DNA of 64,000 nucleotides. It comes from an uncultured Oligella sp. Lineage in GTDB: Bacteria > Pseudomonadota > Gammaproteobacteria > Burkholderiales > Burkholderiaceae_B. The notes beneath the pieces are model-generated. The model was not told the DNA's origin, ran no database searches, and saw only the letters and a list, made by a program, of their open reading frames with translations. Location of the stretch: assembly GCA_947632105.1 (NCBI GenBank), contig CANROD010000002.1:1-64000 (forward strand), in the 5' to 3' direction. A program made the position numbers and the translations under genes. Of this stretch, positions 9,093 through 16,472 are shown one piece after another. Every line of letters starts with the position of its first letter. Within the stretch, counting starts at the first letter, position 1.

Positions 9093-9842
9093 ATGGATTT
9101 AGGTGTAAATATTGATCATGTAGCAACGCTGCGTCAGCAGCGTAATGTTGTGTATCCTGACCCTGTTCGTGCTGCTTTATTGGCTGAGCAAGCAGGCGCG
9201 GATGCCATTACGTTGCATTTGCGCTTTGATCGTCGTCATATTCAAGACGCTGATTTATACAAAATCCGCCCACTACTTACAACACGCATGAACTTAGAGT
9301 GTGCGATTACTGACGAAATGCTTAATATTGCCATTGACGTTCAGCCGCAAGATGTGTGTTTAGTACCAGAAAGGGCTGAGGAGTTAACTACGGAGGGTGG
9401 TTTGGATGTGATTAGCCATTTTGATGAGATTAAACATGCTGTTCAGCGCTTAAAGGATACGGGTATTCGAGTTTCACTATTTATTGATCCAGTCGAGCAA
9501 CAAATTGAAGCGGCCGCCAAAACTGGCGCGACAGTTATTGAAATTCATACTGGTAATTATGCTGATGCGACTGACATTACCATAGATAGTGAAAAGGCGT
9601 CAGTTAAAGATGAACTCGTTGCCAAGGAGTTGGAACGAGTTCGTATTGCGATGGTAGCAGGTCTAGGCTTGGGTCTTAGAGTTAATGCAGGTCACAGCTT
9701 AAATTACACAAATGTACAGGATATAGTTGCTTTAGGTGGTTTTAGCGAGCTCAATATTGGTCATGCTATCGTTGCTCAATCAGTTTTTGATGGTTGGGAA
9801 CAAGCGGTGCGTGATATGAAGGCTCTTTTGAGAGTTAAGTAA
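9093..9842 (+). CDS. pdxJ: Pyridoxine 5'-phosphate synthase
   Basis: PdxJ condenses 1-deoxyxylulose 5-phosphate with 3-amino-2-oxopropyl phosphate to make pyridoxine 5'-phosphate, the ring-closing step of DXP-dependent vitamin B6 synthesis. The 249 aa match the usual length. Family motifs are [15 protein letters not shown] at the N-terminus, [16 protein letters not shown], the Glu of [15 protein letters not shown], and [12 protein letters not shown] plus [11 protein letters not shown] near the C-terminus. The ATG has a GGAG Shine-Dalgarno. pdxA is not nearby. A nitroreductase gene follows after 28 bases. Confidence 0.96.
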   Translation: MDLGVNIDHVATLRQQRNVVYPDPVRAALLAEQAGADAITLHLRFDRRHIQDADLYKIRPLLTTRMNLECAITDEMLNIAIDVQPQDVCLVPERAEELTTEGGLDVISHFDEIKHAVQRLKDTGIRVSLFIDPVEQQIEAAAKTGATVIEIHTGNYADATDITIDSEKASVKDELVAKELERVRIAMVAGLGLGLRVNAGHSLNYTNVQDIVALGGFSELNIGHAIVAQSVFDGWEQAVRDMKALLRVK

Positions 9843-9870
9843 TCGCTAAATAGATTTTTTGGAGGTATTT

Positions 9871-10452
9871 ATGGTTGATTCAACCGCTGCAATTGATTTG
9901 CTTTTAAAGCGTAATTCCATGAAGTTAGTACATGGCCCTGGTCCCTCTGATGAGGACTTAGATAGAATTCTCCGTGCCGCGATGACAGCTCCGGACCATG
10001 GAGCAATTCGGCCTTGGCGTTTTAAAATTATCCGTGGCCAAGAAGCCATTAAGAAGTTTGCAGATTTATCTTATAAGTTTCGCCAAGCTTCGAATAGTCC
10101 TTTTGATGAAGAGAAGCTTAAGTCTTCAAAAGCTTGGCTTTATGAGGTGCCACTTATTATTGCTGTAGCCACTCAAGTCAATCATCAAGTAACACATAAA
10201 ATTGATGAGATAGAGCAGTACTTAGCGACTGGCGCAGCAATGACACAAATTTTAAATGCTAGTCATTTTTTAGGTTATGGTGCTTTCTGGAGTACTGGTA
10301 TCGCGACTTATATCGAGGAGTTTCAAGAAGCACTTGGATTTGATCCTTTGGACTATCGCTTCCAAGGCTTTATTGCAATTGGTACTCCACGCATTTCGAC
10401 GCCACAAAAAGATCGTCCTGATTATCAAGAAGTTAGTCAGTTTTGGCCATAA
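9871..10452 (+). CDS. Nitroreductase family protein (YdjA-like, FMN-dependent)
   Basis: Small flavin oxidoreductase, 193 aa, resembling the short YdjA branch of the nitroreductases. The N-terminal RNSMKLVHGPGPSDEDLDRIL, the FMN-contacting MTAPDHGAIRPWRF and the late GFIAIGTP are typical. The track opens at a TTG (9859), but a textbook GGAGGT at 9861-9866 lies inside that extension and points to the ATG at 9871. It sits directly after pdxJ in the same direction. The physiological substrate is unknown. Confidence 0.85.
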   Translation: MVDSTAAIDLLLKRNSMKLVHGPGPSDEDLDRILRAAMTAPDHGAIRPWRFKIIRGQEAIKKFADLSYKFRQASNSPFDEEKLKSSKAWLYEVPLIIAVATQVNHQVTHKIDEIEQYLATGAAMTQILNASHFLGYGAFWSTGIATYIEEFQEALGFDPLDYRFQGFIAIGTPRISTPQKDRPDYQEVSQFWP

Positions 10453-10582
10453 TTTATCGTTTAGGTCGTCTTTTTAGTGGTTATTACCGAGTGTAATTTC
10501 TTCTATTAGTCAGGTATGCTACTAGTTATTTAAAGTGTTTATTAGTTTAAGCGTAAGTTAACTGGTTGGAGGACGACTTATT

Positions 10583-11707
10583 ATGAGAAAAACTTTCCGT
10601 TTATCAGCATTATTTGCAGCAGCAACATTATCCTTCGGTATAACCACATCAGCACAGGCTGAAGTGGTTAAAATTGGTTTTGTTGGTCCAATTACGGGGC
10701 CACTGACCCAATATGGGGATATGGTGCTTGAGGGTATGACTACCGCAATTGAAACGGTCAATGAAGCAGGTGGTATAAATGGTGATACTTTTGAAATTGT
10801 TCGTGTAGATGATGCCTGTGAACCTAAGCAAGGACCTATCGCTGCCAATAATATCATTAATCAAGATATTGGCTTTGTTATTGGTCCTGTATGTACAGGA
10901 GCCACTGTAGCGGCTGCTAGTATTTTAGATGAACACGGCGTCGTTACAATTACGCCATCAGGTACAGGCCCAGTAATTACTGATGGCAAGGACTTTCACT
11001 TTATTTTCCGTTCAATTGGTCGCGATGATCAACAGGGCCCGGCTGCTGCAGAGTACATAGTTAATGTTGCCAAGCCTGAGCGTTTAGCTGTACTGCATGA
11101 TAAGCAGTCATATGGTCAAGGTATTGCGGCTTCAGTTAGAGATGAGGCTAAAAAAGCGGGGATCAATGTCGTGATGTTTGAGGGCGTTAATGCCGGTGAA
11201 TCTGACTATTCAGCTATTCTTACTAGTTTACGTTCTAGTGATGTTGATTTTGTTTATTTTGGCGGTTATCACCCAGAGATGGGATTATTGTTGCGTCAAG
11301 CTCGAGAGTTAGGTTTTAACGCACCATTTATGGGACCAGAAGGTGTTGGTAATCCTGATGTTAATGCGATTGCTGGTGAGGCTGTAGAAGGTATGTTGGT
11401 TACTTTACCATCAGATTACTCAGCACTTCCTGAGAATGCGGAGATTGTCCAGGCCTTTAAGGATAAGGGTCGAAATCCTTCAGGTGCATTTCAGTTAACC
11501 GCCTATGCTGCGACGCAAGCTATTCTTAAAGGAATTGAACAAACAGATTCTACTGATCCTGAAAAAGTAGCCGATTGGTTACATGAGAATTCAGTGCCTA
11601 CCGTCTTGGGTGATATTAGTTGGACTGAACAAGGTGACCTCACGGAGTTTGTTTTTGATGTCTTTCAATGGCATACAGATGGTTCCAAGACATTGGCAAC
11701 TGAGTAA
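10583..11707 (+). CDS. Branched-chain amino-acid type ABC substrate-binding protein (orphan)
   Basis: Periplasmic receptor of the LivJ/LivK family (PF13458), 374 aa. A signal peptide at residues 1-26 ends TTSAQA-EVV. The mature start VKIGFVGPITGPLTQYGDM, the paired Cys (DDACEPKQG … VIGPVCTG) and the central YGQGIAASVRDEAKKAG are typical. GGAGG precedes the ATG. No permease or ATPase gene flanks it, and a strong terminator follows, so it is a single-gene unit that must share membrane components encoded elsewhere. Confidence 0.88.
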   Translation: MRKTFRLSALFAAATLSFGITTSAQAEVVKIGFVGPITGPLTQYGDMVLEGMTTAIETVNEAGGINGDTFEIVRVDDACEPKQGPIAANNIINQDIGFVIGPVCTGATVAAASILDEHGVVTITPSGTGPVITDGKDFHFIFRSIGRDDQQGPAAAEYIVNVAKPERLAVLHDKQSYGQGIAASVRDEAKKAGINVVMFEGVNAGESDYSAILTSLRSSDVDFVYFGGYHPEMGLLLRQARELGFNAPFMGPEGVGNPDVNAIAGEAVEGMLVTLPSDYSALPENAEIVQAFKDKGRNPSGAFQLTAYAATQAILKGIEQTDSTDPEKVADWLHENSVPTVLGDISWTEQGDLTEFVFDVFQWHTDGSKTLATE

Positions 11708-11736
11708 TTAGTTGATTCTTCCACAATCATTTAATT

Positions 11737-11773
11737 AAGCACTCTAATTGTTTTACAATTAGAGTGCTTTTCT
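11737..11773 (+). terminator. Rho-independent terminator
   Basis: A 14-bp stem (AAGCACTCTAATTG / CAATTAGAGTGCTT) with a TTTTA loop and T-rich tail closes the orphan binding-protein gene. Confidence 0.85.
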
Positions 11774-11797
11774 TTATTTAAAGAAACGATAAAATAC

Positions 11798-13003
11798 TTG
11801 AGTGCTAGTTGCTTGGCTCATGTATTTAATTTATATAATCAATTAAAAATTTTGGATATTAAAGGATTGGTTACAGCTTCTTCATATTTCAAGCGCAGCG
11901 AACAAGCGCGTTTATCCATTACAGGTGATTGGGTTTTAGCAAATTATAAAGATCTTCAACGCATTGAAAATAGCTTGAGTGAAGCGCTTTCAACAACTAA
12001 GAATCTTGACTTTTCTGAGCTAACTCAGATGGATACCAATGGTGCTTACCTCTTAATTAAAATAGTTGGAGATGAGCGCCTTAAGGTGGTGCTCGAGCAG
12101 GATGCCTCCTTACCTTTAGCTTTCCGCAATTTGCTATTGGCGGTATTAGAGAGTTTTGAGGAGTCTAAAAAACAGCAACAACAAAGCAACAAAAAATACA
12201 GCGCTATTGCTTTGTATTTTGACCAATTAGGGCGTCGTGCTATTGATGCTAAAACAGAGGCCATTAGTTGGTTAGCATTTTTTGGTTCGATCATAGAAAA
12301 TATGTTTCTAACCTTGTTGCAGCCTAAGAAGTGGCGTTTAACATCAGTAGTCGCTCATATAGATTCGAGTGGTCTGCAAGCGGTACCTATTATTTTCTTA
12401 TTGAACTTCTTAGTAGGTGCGGTAATTGCCTTCTTGGGGGCAAGCGTGCTAGAGCAATTCGGTGCAACCATATTCACTGTGCATTTAGTTGGTTTTGCCT
12501 TTATGCGTGAGTTTGGTGTGCTTCTTACCGCTATTTTAATTGCGGGACGTACAGCAAGTGCCTTTACTGCTCATATCGGTTCGATGCGTTTAAATGAGGA
12601 AGTCGATGCACTCAAAGTAGGGGGAGTTAATCCATTAAATATGTTAGTGCTGCCTCGCGTTGCTGCGTTAATGATTAGTATGCCACTACTCACTTTTATT
12701 GCTATTGTTGCGGGTATCCTAGGTGGGATGGCAGTCTCGAATTTTATGCTTGATATTTCACCTACATTGTTTATGGATGTTTTGATTGATAAGGTTGGTT
12801 TACATCACTTTATCGTGGGGATCTCAAAGGCTCCTATTTTTGCTGTGATTATTGCAACAACTGGTTGTTTAGAAGGTTTTAGAGTTCAAGGTAGTGCTGA
12901 GTCTTTAGGGCGGCGTACGACAAGTAGTGTGGTCAAGTGTATTTTCTTAGTGATTCTACTTGACGCTATGATGGCAATGTTCTTTATGAAAATGGACTGG
13001 TAG
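11798..13003 (+). CDS. MCE-type lipid ABC transporter permease with N-terminal STAS domain (MlaB-MlaE fusion)
   Basis: Permease of a phospholipid-transport system, up to 401 aa. Residues ~35-125 form a STAS domain (ARLSITGDWVLANYKDLQ … LDFSELTQMDTNGAYLL), equivalent to stand-alone MlaB. Residues ~150-401 are the MlaE permease, with GRTASAFTAHIGSMRLNEEVDALKVGG as the conserved cytoplasmic coupling region. The start is unclear: no in-frame ATG precedes the STAS domain, only TTG codons (11798, 11813, 11852, 11867), none with a good Shine-Dalgarno. The reported start is the track's. It heads the operon with an MlaF-like ATPase, an MlaD-like MCE protein and an auxiliary lipoprotein. Confidence 0.88.
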   Translation: MSASCLAHVFNLYNQLKILDIKGLVTASSYFKRSEQARLSITGDWVLANYKDLQRIENSLSEALSTTKNLDFSELTQMDTNGAYLLIKIVGDERLKVVLEQDASLPLAFRNLLLAVLESFEESKKQQQQSNKKYSAIALYFDQLGRRAIDAKTEAISWLAFFGSIIENMFLTLLQPKKWRLTSVVAHIDSSGLQAVPIIFLLNFLVGAVIAFLGASVLEQFGATIFTVHLVGFAFMREFGVLLTAILIAGRTASAFTAHIGSMRLNEEVDALKVGGVNPLNMLVLPRVAALMISMPLLTFIAIVAGILGGMAVSNFMLDISPTLFMDVLIDKVGLHHFIVGISKAPIFAVIIATTGCLEGFRVQGSAESLGRRTTSSVVKCIFLVILLDAMMAMFFMKMDW

Positions 13004-13005
13004 TT

Positions 13006-13830
13006 ATGAGTAGATCATCAAGTCAGTTGTTAGCTGCTATGCCCTCCGAACGGCAGCATAAGGTGATTATCAAGGTTCGTGGTTTACGTAATCAGTTTGG
13101 TTCGCATGTGGTTCACGATCACTTGGATCTAGATATTTATCAGGGTGATATAGTTGGTGTGGTAGGTGGTTCTGGGACAGGTAAATCGGTCTTGTTACGA
13201 TCTATTGTGGGATTAATCACGCCAGCAGCCGGTGAAATCACGATTTTTGGCAAAACCTTATCCGAGCTATCGAAATCAGAGCGCATAGAGATAGATCGCA
13301 AAATGGGTGTTTTATTCCAACAAGGAGCTCTTTATTCATCACTAACGGTTAAAGAAAATATTGCTTTTCCTTTGATTGAACAGTTGGGCATGCCGAGAGC
13401 TCAAGCTGAGGACTTAGCCATTATGAAGCTTTTTTTAGTTGGGTTGACTGCAGTTGCTGCAGACCGCTATCCTTCTGAACTATCGGGAGGAATGATTAAG
13501 CGTGCAGCTCTAGCGCGTGCTTTAGCCTTAGATCCAGCTATTTTGTTTTTAGATGAACCTACTGCAGGCTTGGACCCTATTGGTGCAGCTAAATTTGATG
13601 AGTTAATTAAAACCTTAAGAGATGCTTTAGGTTTGACTATTTTTTTAGTCACTCATGATATGGATACTTTATATACAGCATGCGATAAGATCGCTGTATT
13701 GTCAGATAAAAAAGTGCTAATTTCTGCACCAATTGAGGAAGTGAAAAAAGTCGATAATGAGTGGATTCAAGAGTATTTCAACGGCCCTCGAGGTCGTGCA
13801 GTATACACTTCGCACACTCCAACTAGATAG
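13006..13830 (+). CDS. MlaF-like ATP-binding protein of MCE lipid transporter
   Basis: ATPase powering lipid transport across the envelope, 274 aa. Walker A is GGSGTGKSVLL near residue 55. The Mla-type signature is ELSGGMIKRAALARALA, Walker B is ILFLDEPTAGLDP, and the switch is LVTHDMDTL. The GGMxKRxALARA signature is specific to the MlaF/Mkl branch. The start lies 2 bases after the permease stop, so translation is probably coupled. Confidence 0.92.
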   Translation: MSRSSSQLLAAMPSERQHKVIIKVRGLRNQFGSHVVHDHLDLDIYQGDIVGVVGGSGTGKSVLLRSIVGLITPAAGEITIFGKTLSELSKSERIEIDRKMGVLFQQGALYSSLTVKENIAFPLIEQLGMPRAQAEDLAIMKLFLVGLTAVAADRYPSELSGGMIKRAALARALALDPAILFLDEPTAGLDPIGAAKFDELIKTLRDALGLTIFLVTHDMDTLYTACDKIAVLSDKKVLISAPIEEVKKVDNEWIQEYFNGPRGRAVYTSHTPTR

Positions 13831-13846
13831 ATTGTAAAGGTAGGGT

Positions 13847-14785
13847 ATGGAGCCAAAAGCAAGACATATTTTAATCGGTTTATTTACCGTAATAGTTAGT
13901 ATAGGTATTGTGGTTGCAGTAATCGTCTTAGGCAAGTTTACTGCCGCATATAACTGGCAATATTATATCGTGCAGTTTGATGAAAGTGTTAGTGGTCTAT
14001 CTAATGGTAGCGCAGTAGATTATAGTGGTTTGAAAATTGGTGAGGTTGAGCGTTTAGAGCTTCAATCTAATCCTAATCTTGTCAATGCCTATATTAGAAT
14101 CCAAGATGGTGTTGATATCCATGAGGATGTTACAGCTATGCTGTCGACTGTTGGTATTACCGGTCAGTCAATAATAGCTCTTTCAGGAGGCACTAAAAAG
14201 TCTAAGATATTAAATGGTACGAGTGACAATAGAGCAATTATTTACGCAACACCCTCGCCGTTGTCACAGCTTTTTTCGGGGGGAGAGGGGATAATCTCTA
14301 GCTTGAGTGAAAGTTTAGTCGGTGTTTCAGACCTTTTAAGTCAAGAAAATATTCAAAATTTTAGTCAAATATTATCGAATGTCGAGATCGTTACTTCGTC
14401 AGTAGCTCAAGAAAGTGATCATATTCAATCCGTTATTCGTGAATCTGAACAGCTGCTTTCTAATGCTAATGATGCTGTTAATTTATTTAAAGATTTTAAT
14501 GTTGATGTAAATAATTTAGTTAATGAACAAGGGGCTAAGGCCCTGGAATCAATGGCGATTGCTCTAGATTCAGTAAAACTGGCAGCTCAAAATATTCAAG
14601 TGTTGATTGATAACTCTCAAGGGCGTCTTTTAACCGGTTTAGATGGTTTAGAGCAGGTTGGTCCAGCGCTCAATGAGTTTAAACGTGGTATGACAACATT
14701 TAACAATCTGCTCAGGAATTTTTCAGAAAGCCCTGGACGCTTTATATTAGAAGGTGAGCCTTTAGAGGAGTATAAACCATGGTAA
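13847..14785 (+). CDS. MlaD family MCE-domain protein
   Basis: Membrane-anchored lipid-binding subunit, 312 aa. One N-terminal transmembrane helix (HILIGLFTVIVSIGIVVAVIVLG) is followed by a single MCE domain (FDESVSGLSNGSAVDYSGLKIGEV … GITGQSIIALSGG). The rest is a long helical region (~150-300), predicted to form the needle/tunnel part seen in longer MCE proteins. Canonical E. coli MlaD is ~183 aa, so this is nearer the extended PqiB/LetB-like or mycobacterial single-MCE type. Its 3' end overlaps the next gene by 7 bases. Confidence 0.9.
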   Translation: MEPKARHILIGLFTVIVSIGIVVAVIVLGKFTAAYNWQYYIVQFDESVSGLSNGSAVDYSGLKIGEVERLELQSNPNLVNAYIRIQDGVDIHEDVTAMLSTVGITGQSIIALSGGTKKSKILNGTSDNRAIIYATPSPLSQLFSGGEGIISSLSESLVGVSDLLSQENIQNFSQILSNVEIVTSSVAQESDHIQSVIRESEQLLSNANDAVNLFKDFNVDVNNLVNEQGAKALESMAIALDSVKLAAQNIQVLIDNSQGRLLTGLDGLEQVGPALNEFKRGMTTFNNLLRNFSESPGRFILEGEPLEEYKPW

Positions 14786-15390
14786 GAAAATCATTTATTA
14801 AGCTTTTGACAGTAAGCTCACTGGTGTTTTTGCTTGGAGCTTGTTCAGTTTTCCCCAAGGCTCCTCAACTGACGGTTTACCCATTACCACAGCGTGATAT
14901 TCAAAGATATAATACCGTAGTTACGCATGATGTATTGAGTGTTGCCACCCCCTATGCGATTAGTTATTTAGATACTAACCGCATAGTTGTTGTAACGCCT
15001 CAGCATAGCTTGGCTGTGATGGAGGGCATTCGTTGGGAGGACTTAGGCCCTATTGTATTTAGGGATAGTCTGATTAGTACCTTGCGTCGAGCGAATATTT
15101 ATAGTGCAGTTATTAATGATAGTGCAGGGGCAGGTGATTATTCATTGCGAAGTGATTTGCAGAGCTTTCAAATGGATTATTCTGTTCAGCCAGCTGAAGC
15201 GGTTATTAGTGTAGATGCTACTTTAATTAACTTAAAGGCAAGCTCTCAAACGTATAAGACAGCAAGTTTTATTGCTCGCGCTGCCTTGTCTGCTGAGTCT
15301 GATGCAGCTGTAGTTAACGCCTTTGCTGATGCTAATCAACAATTGCAACAGCAACTTATACAGTGGCTGAGTATGCAGTTATTGCCATAA
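14779..15390 (+). CDS. ABC-type transport auxiliary lipoprotein (PqiC-like, PF03886)
   Basis: Outer-membrane-directed lipoprotein, 203 aa. The signal peptide ends in lipobox LLGAC (Cys ~22). The conserved domain contains PYAISYLDTNRIVVVTPQHSLAVMEGIRWEDLGP and ends with YSVQPAEAVISVDATLINLKASSQ, typical of the PqiC family that docks MCE assemblies at the outer membrane. Overlap with the MCE gene (ATG inside its last codons) ties it to the same operon. No MlaA or MlaC homologue is present here. Confidence 0.87.
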   Translation: MVRKSFIKLLTVSSLVFLLGACSVFPKAPQLTVYPLPQRDIQRYNTVVTHDVLSVATPYAISYLDTNRIVVVTPQHSLAVMEGIRWEDLGPIVFRDSLISTLRRANIYSAVINDSAGAGDYSLRSDLQSFQMDYSVQPAEAVISVDATLINLKASSQTYKTASFIARAALSAESDAAVVNAFADANQQLQQQLIQWLSMQLLP

Positions 15391-15394
15391 TTTT

Positions 15395-15430
15395 AAAGCG
15401 GTGAGTAAATTTATACTTACCGCTTTTGTT
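15395..15430 (+). terminator. Rho-independent terminator after MCE operon
   Basis: A 13-bp stem (AAAGCGGTGAGTA / TACTTACCGCTTT, one G-U pair) is followed by TTG TTATT. It lies between convergent genes and may also serve the minus-strand lipoprotein gene. Confidence 0.7.
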
Positions 15431-15454
15431 ATTAGGTGCTATGGAGTGAGTTCA

Positions 15455-15712
15455 CTACTGGCAACTAAACGTTATGAAGTATGAGTCATCTGCTGAGCCA
15501 GAGCCGGTCGGTGCATGTTGCCGAAGACTAAGAGCCTTTAGTGGAGAGCAAACTTTATCTGCATTGCTTTGACAAGCCTTCCAGTTAGGGGCTGATGATG
15601 CACCATCAGAGCATTTTAGACCATAGGAGTTATGACTATTTACATCAATTTTGCTTGCACAAGCAGACAATATGACAGGAACTGCGAGTAGTAGTAATTT
15701 TTTTAGTTTCAT
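15455..15712 (-). CDS. Small putative lipoprotein, Cys-rich
   Basis: 85 aa from the ATG at 15712, which has a TAGGA Shine-Dalgarno; the track's longer start (MLRILN…) is less likely. Signal MKLKKLLLLAVPVILSAC has lipobox LSAC. The mature part contains four more Cys (LKCSDG, WKACQSN, DKVCSPL and terminal FSCQ), which suggests two disulfides in the periplasm. Family not recognised. It stands alone, convergent with the MCE operon. Confidence 0.65.
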   Translation of the reverse strand: MKLKKLLLLAVPVILSACASKIDVNSHNSYGLKCSDGASSAPNWKACQSNADKVCSPLKALSLRQHAPTGSGSADDSYFITFSCQ

Positions 15713-15871
15713 ATTTAGAATCCTAAGCATCCTCTAATCAGAATAATAGAATTTTATCAGGAGTACAGCTGAAATCATAGACTAATGCTCAGTAATGAGA
15801 TAATAAGCGTTTATTGAGGGGTTAGATAAGTGTGGTAAGTAACATTTTGTATCACTTGACTGTATGAATTC

Positions 15872-15898
15872 TTGTTAAGATTGATCGAATTGTATAAT
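15872..15898 (+). promoter_or_regulatory. Candidate promoter of secreted 118-aa protein
   Basis: A perfect TATAAT at 15893-15898 has TTGTTA 15 bases upstream (spacer shorter than ideal). It lies 34 bases before the ATG at 15933, which has a strong AAAGGAG. Confidence 0.4.
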
Positions 15899-15932
15899 AA
15901 TTTATCTTTATACTCAGCAAAGGAGTTCTTTT

Positions 15933-16289
15933 ATGAAGAAAGTATTACTTCTAGGATTGTCAGTTATGATGGTGAGCGGTGTTGCAGTAGCTCAAAATGA
16001 TGGGGAAGATTACCGTTCAGCTTGGGCTAAATCTCAGGATATATATATTGAGCCAACGTTACGTATTACTGAAACAACATTTCCAGTGACACCCGAACAG
16101 GCAGCTCAACAACATCTCGCGACTCGCGAAGTTCCTGAGGGTACAGTGCTAAACCAGAGTCAAAGCACAGTTATCGGCCCTAATGGTCAGGTTATTCAGC
16201 AATCGGGTGGATCCGCTATTACGCCATCGTCTACAACTAAGACTCAAGCTGGTGCGCCAGTTGATGATTTATCTCGCTCTGTTCAATAG
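15933..16289 (+). CDS. Hypothetical secreted protein
   Basis: 118 aa. Residues 1-20 are a signal peptide (MKKVLLLGLSVMMVSGVAVA-QND). The mature chain is small, polar and rich in Gln/Thr/Ser, with IGPNGQVIQQSGGS in the middle, and is probably partly disordered. The AAAGGAG ribosome site, near-consensus -10 and a following terminator make a well-formed single-gene unit, so expression is likely. Family not recognised. Confidence 0.7.
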   Translation: MKKVLLLGLSVMMVSGVAVAQNDGEDYRSAWAKSQDIYIEPTLRITETTFPVTPEQAAQQHLATREVPEGTVLNQSQSTVIGPNGQVIQQSGGSAITPSSTTKTQAGAPVDDLSRSVQ

Positions 16290-16336
16290 ATTAGGTAGTT
16301 AGGGGCTCTCCCCCATTAAAGGTCACTTTTTGTTAT

Positions 16337-16371
16337 AAAGCCTGTCAGTAAATACTGACAGGCTTTATTTT
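16337..16371 (+). terminator. Rho-independent terminator
   Basis: A 12-14 bp stem (AAAGCCTGTCAGTA / TACTGACAGGCTTT) with a very short loop is followed by ATTTTTG. It closes the secreted-protein gene. The track's upstream start of the helicase (16371) falls in its tail, which argues against that start. Confidence 0.82.
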
Positions 16372-16472
16372 TGAGCAGGATAATTTTAACCATTTTACGA
16401 CTGAATCGTTTTTTTTGGTTAAGCTGTATTTACTACATTAAATTTTTAGTAGATGTGTCAGTAGTGGGTGAA

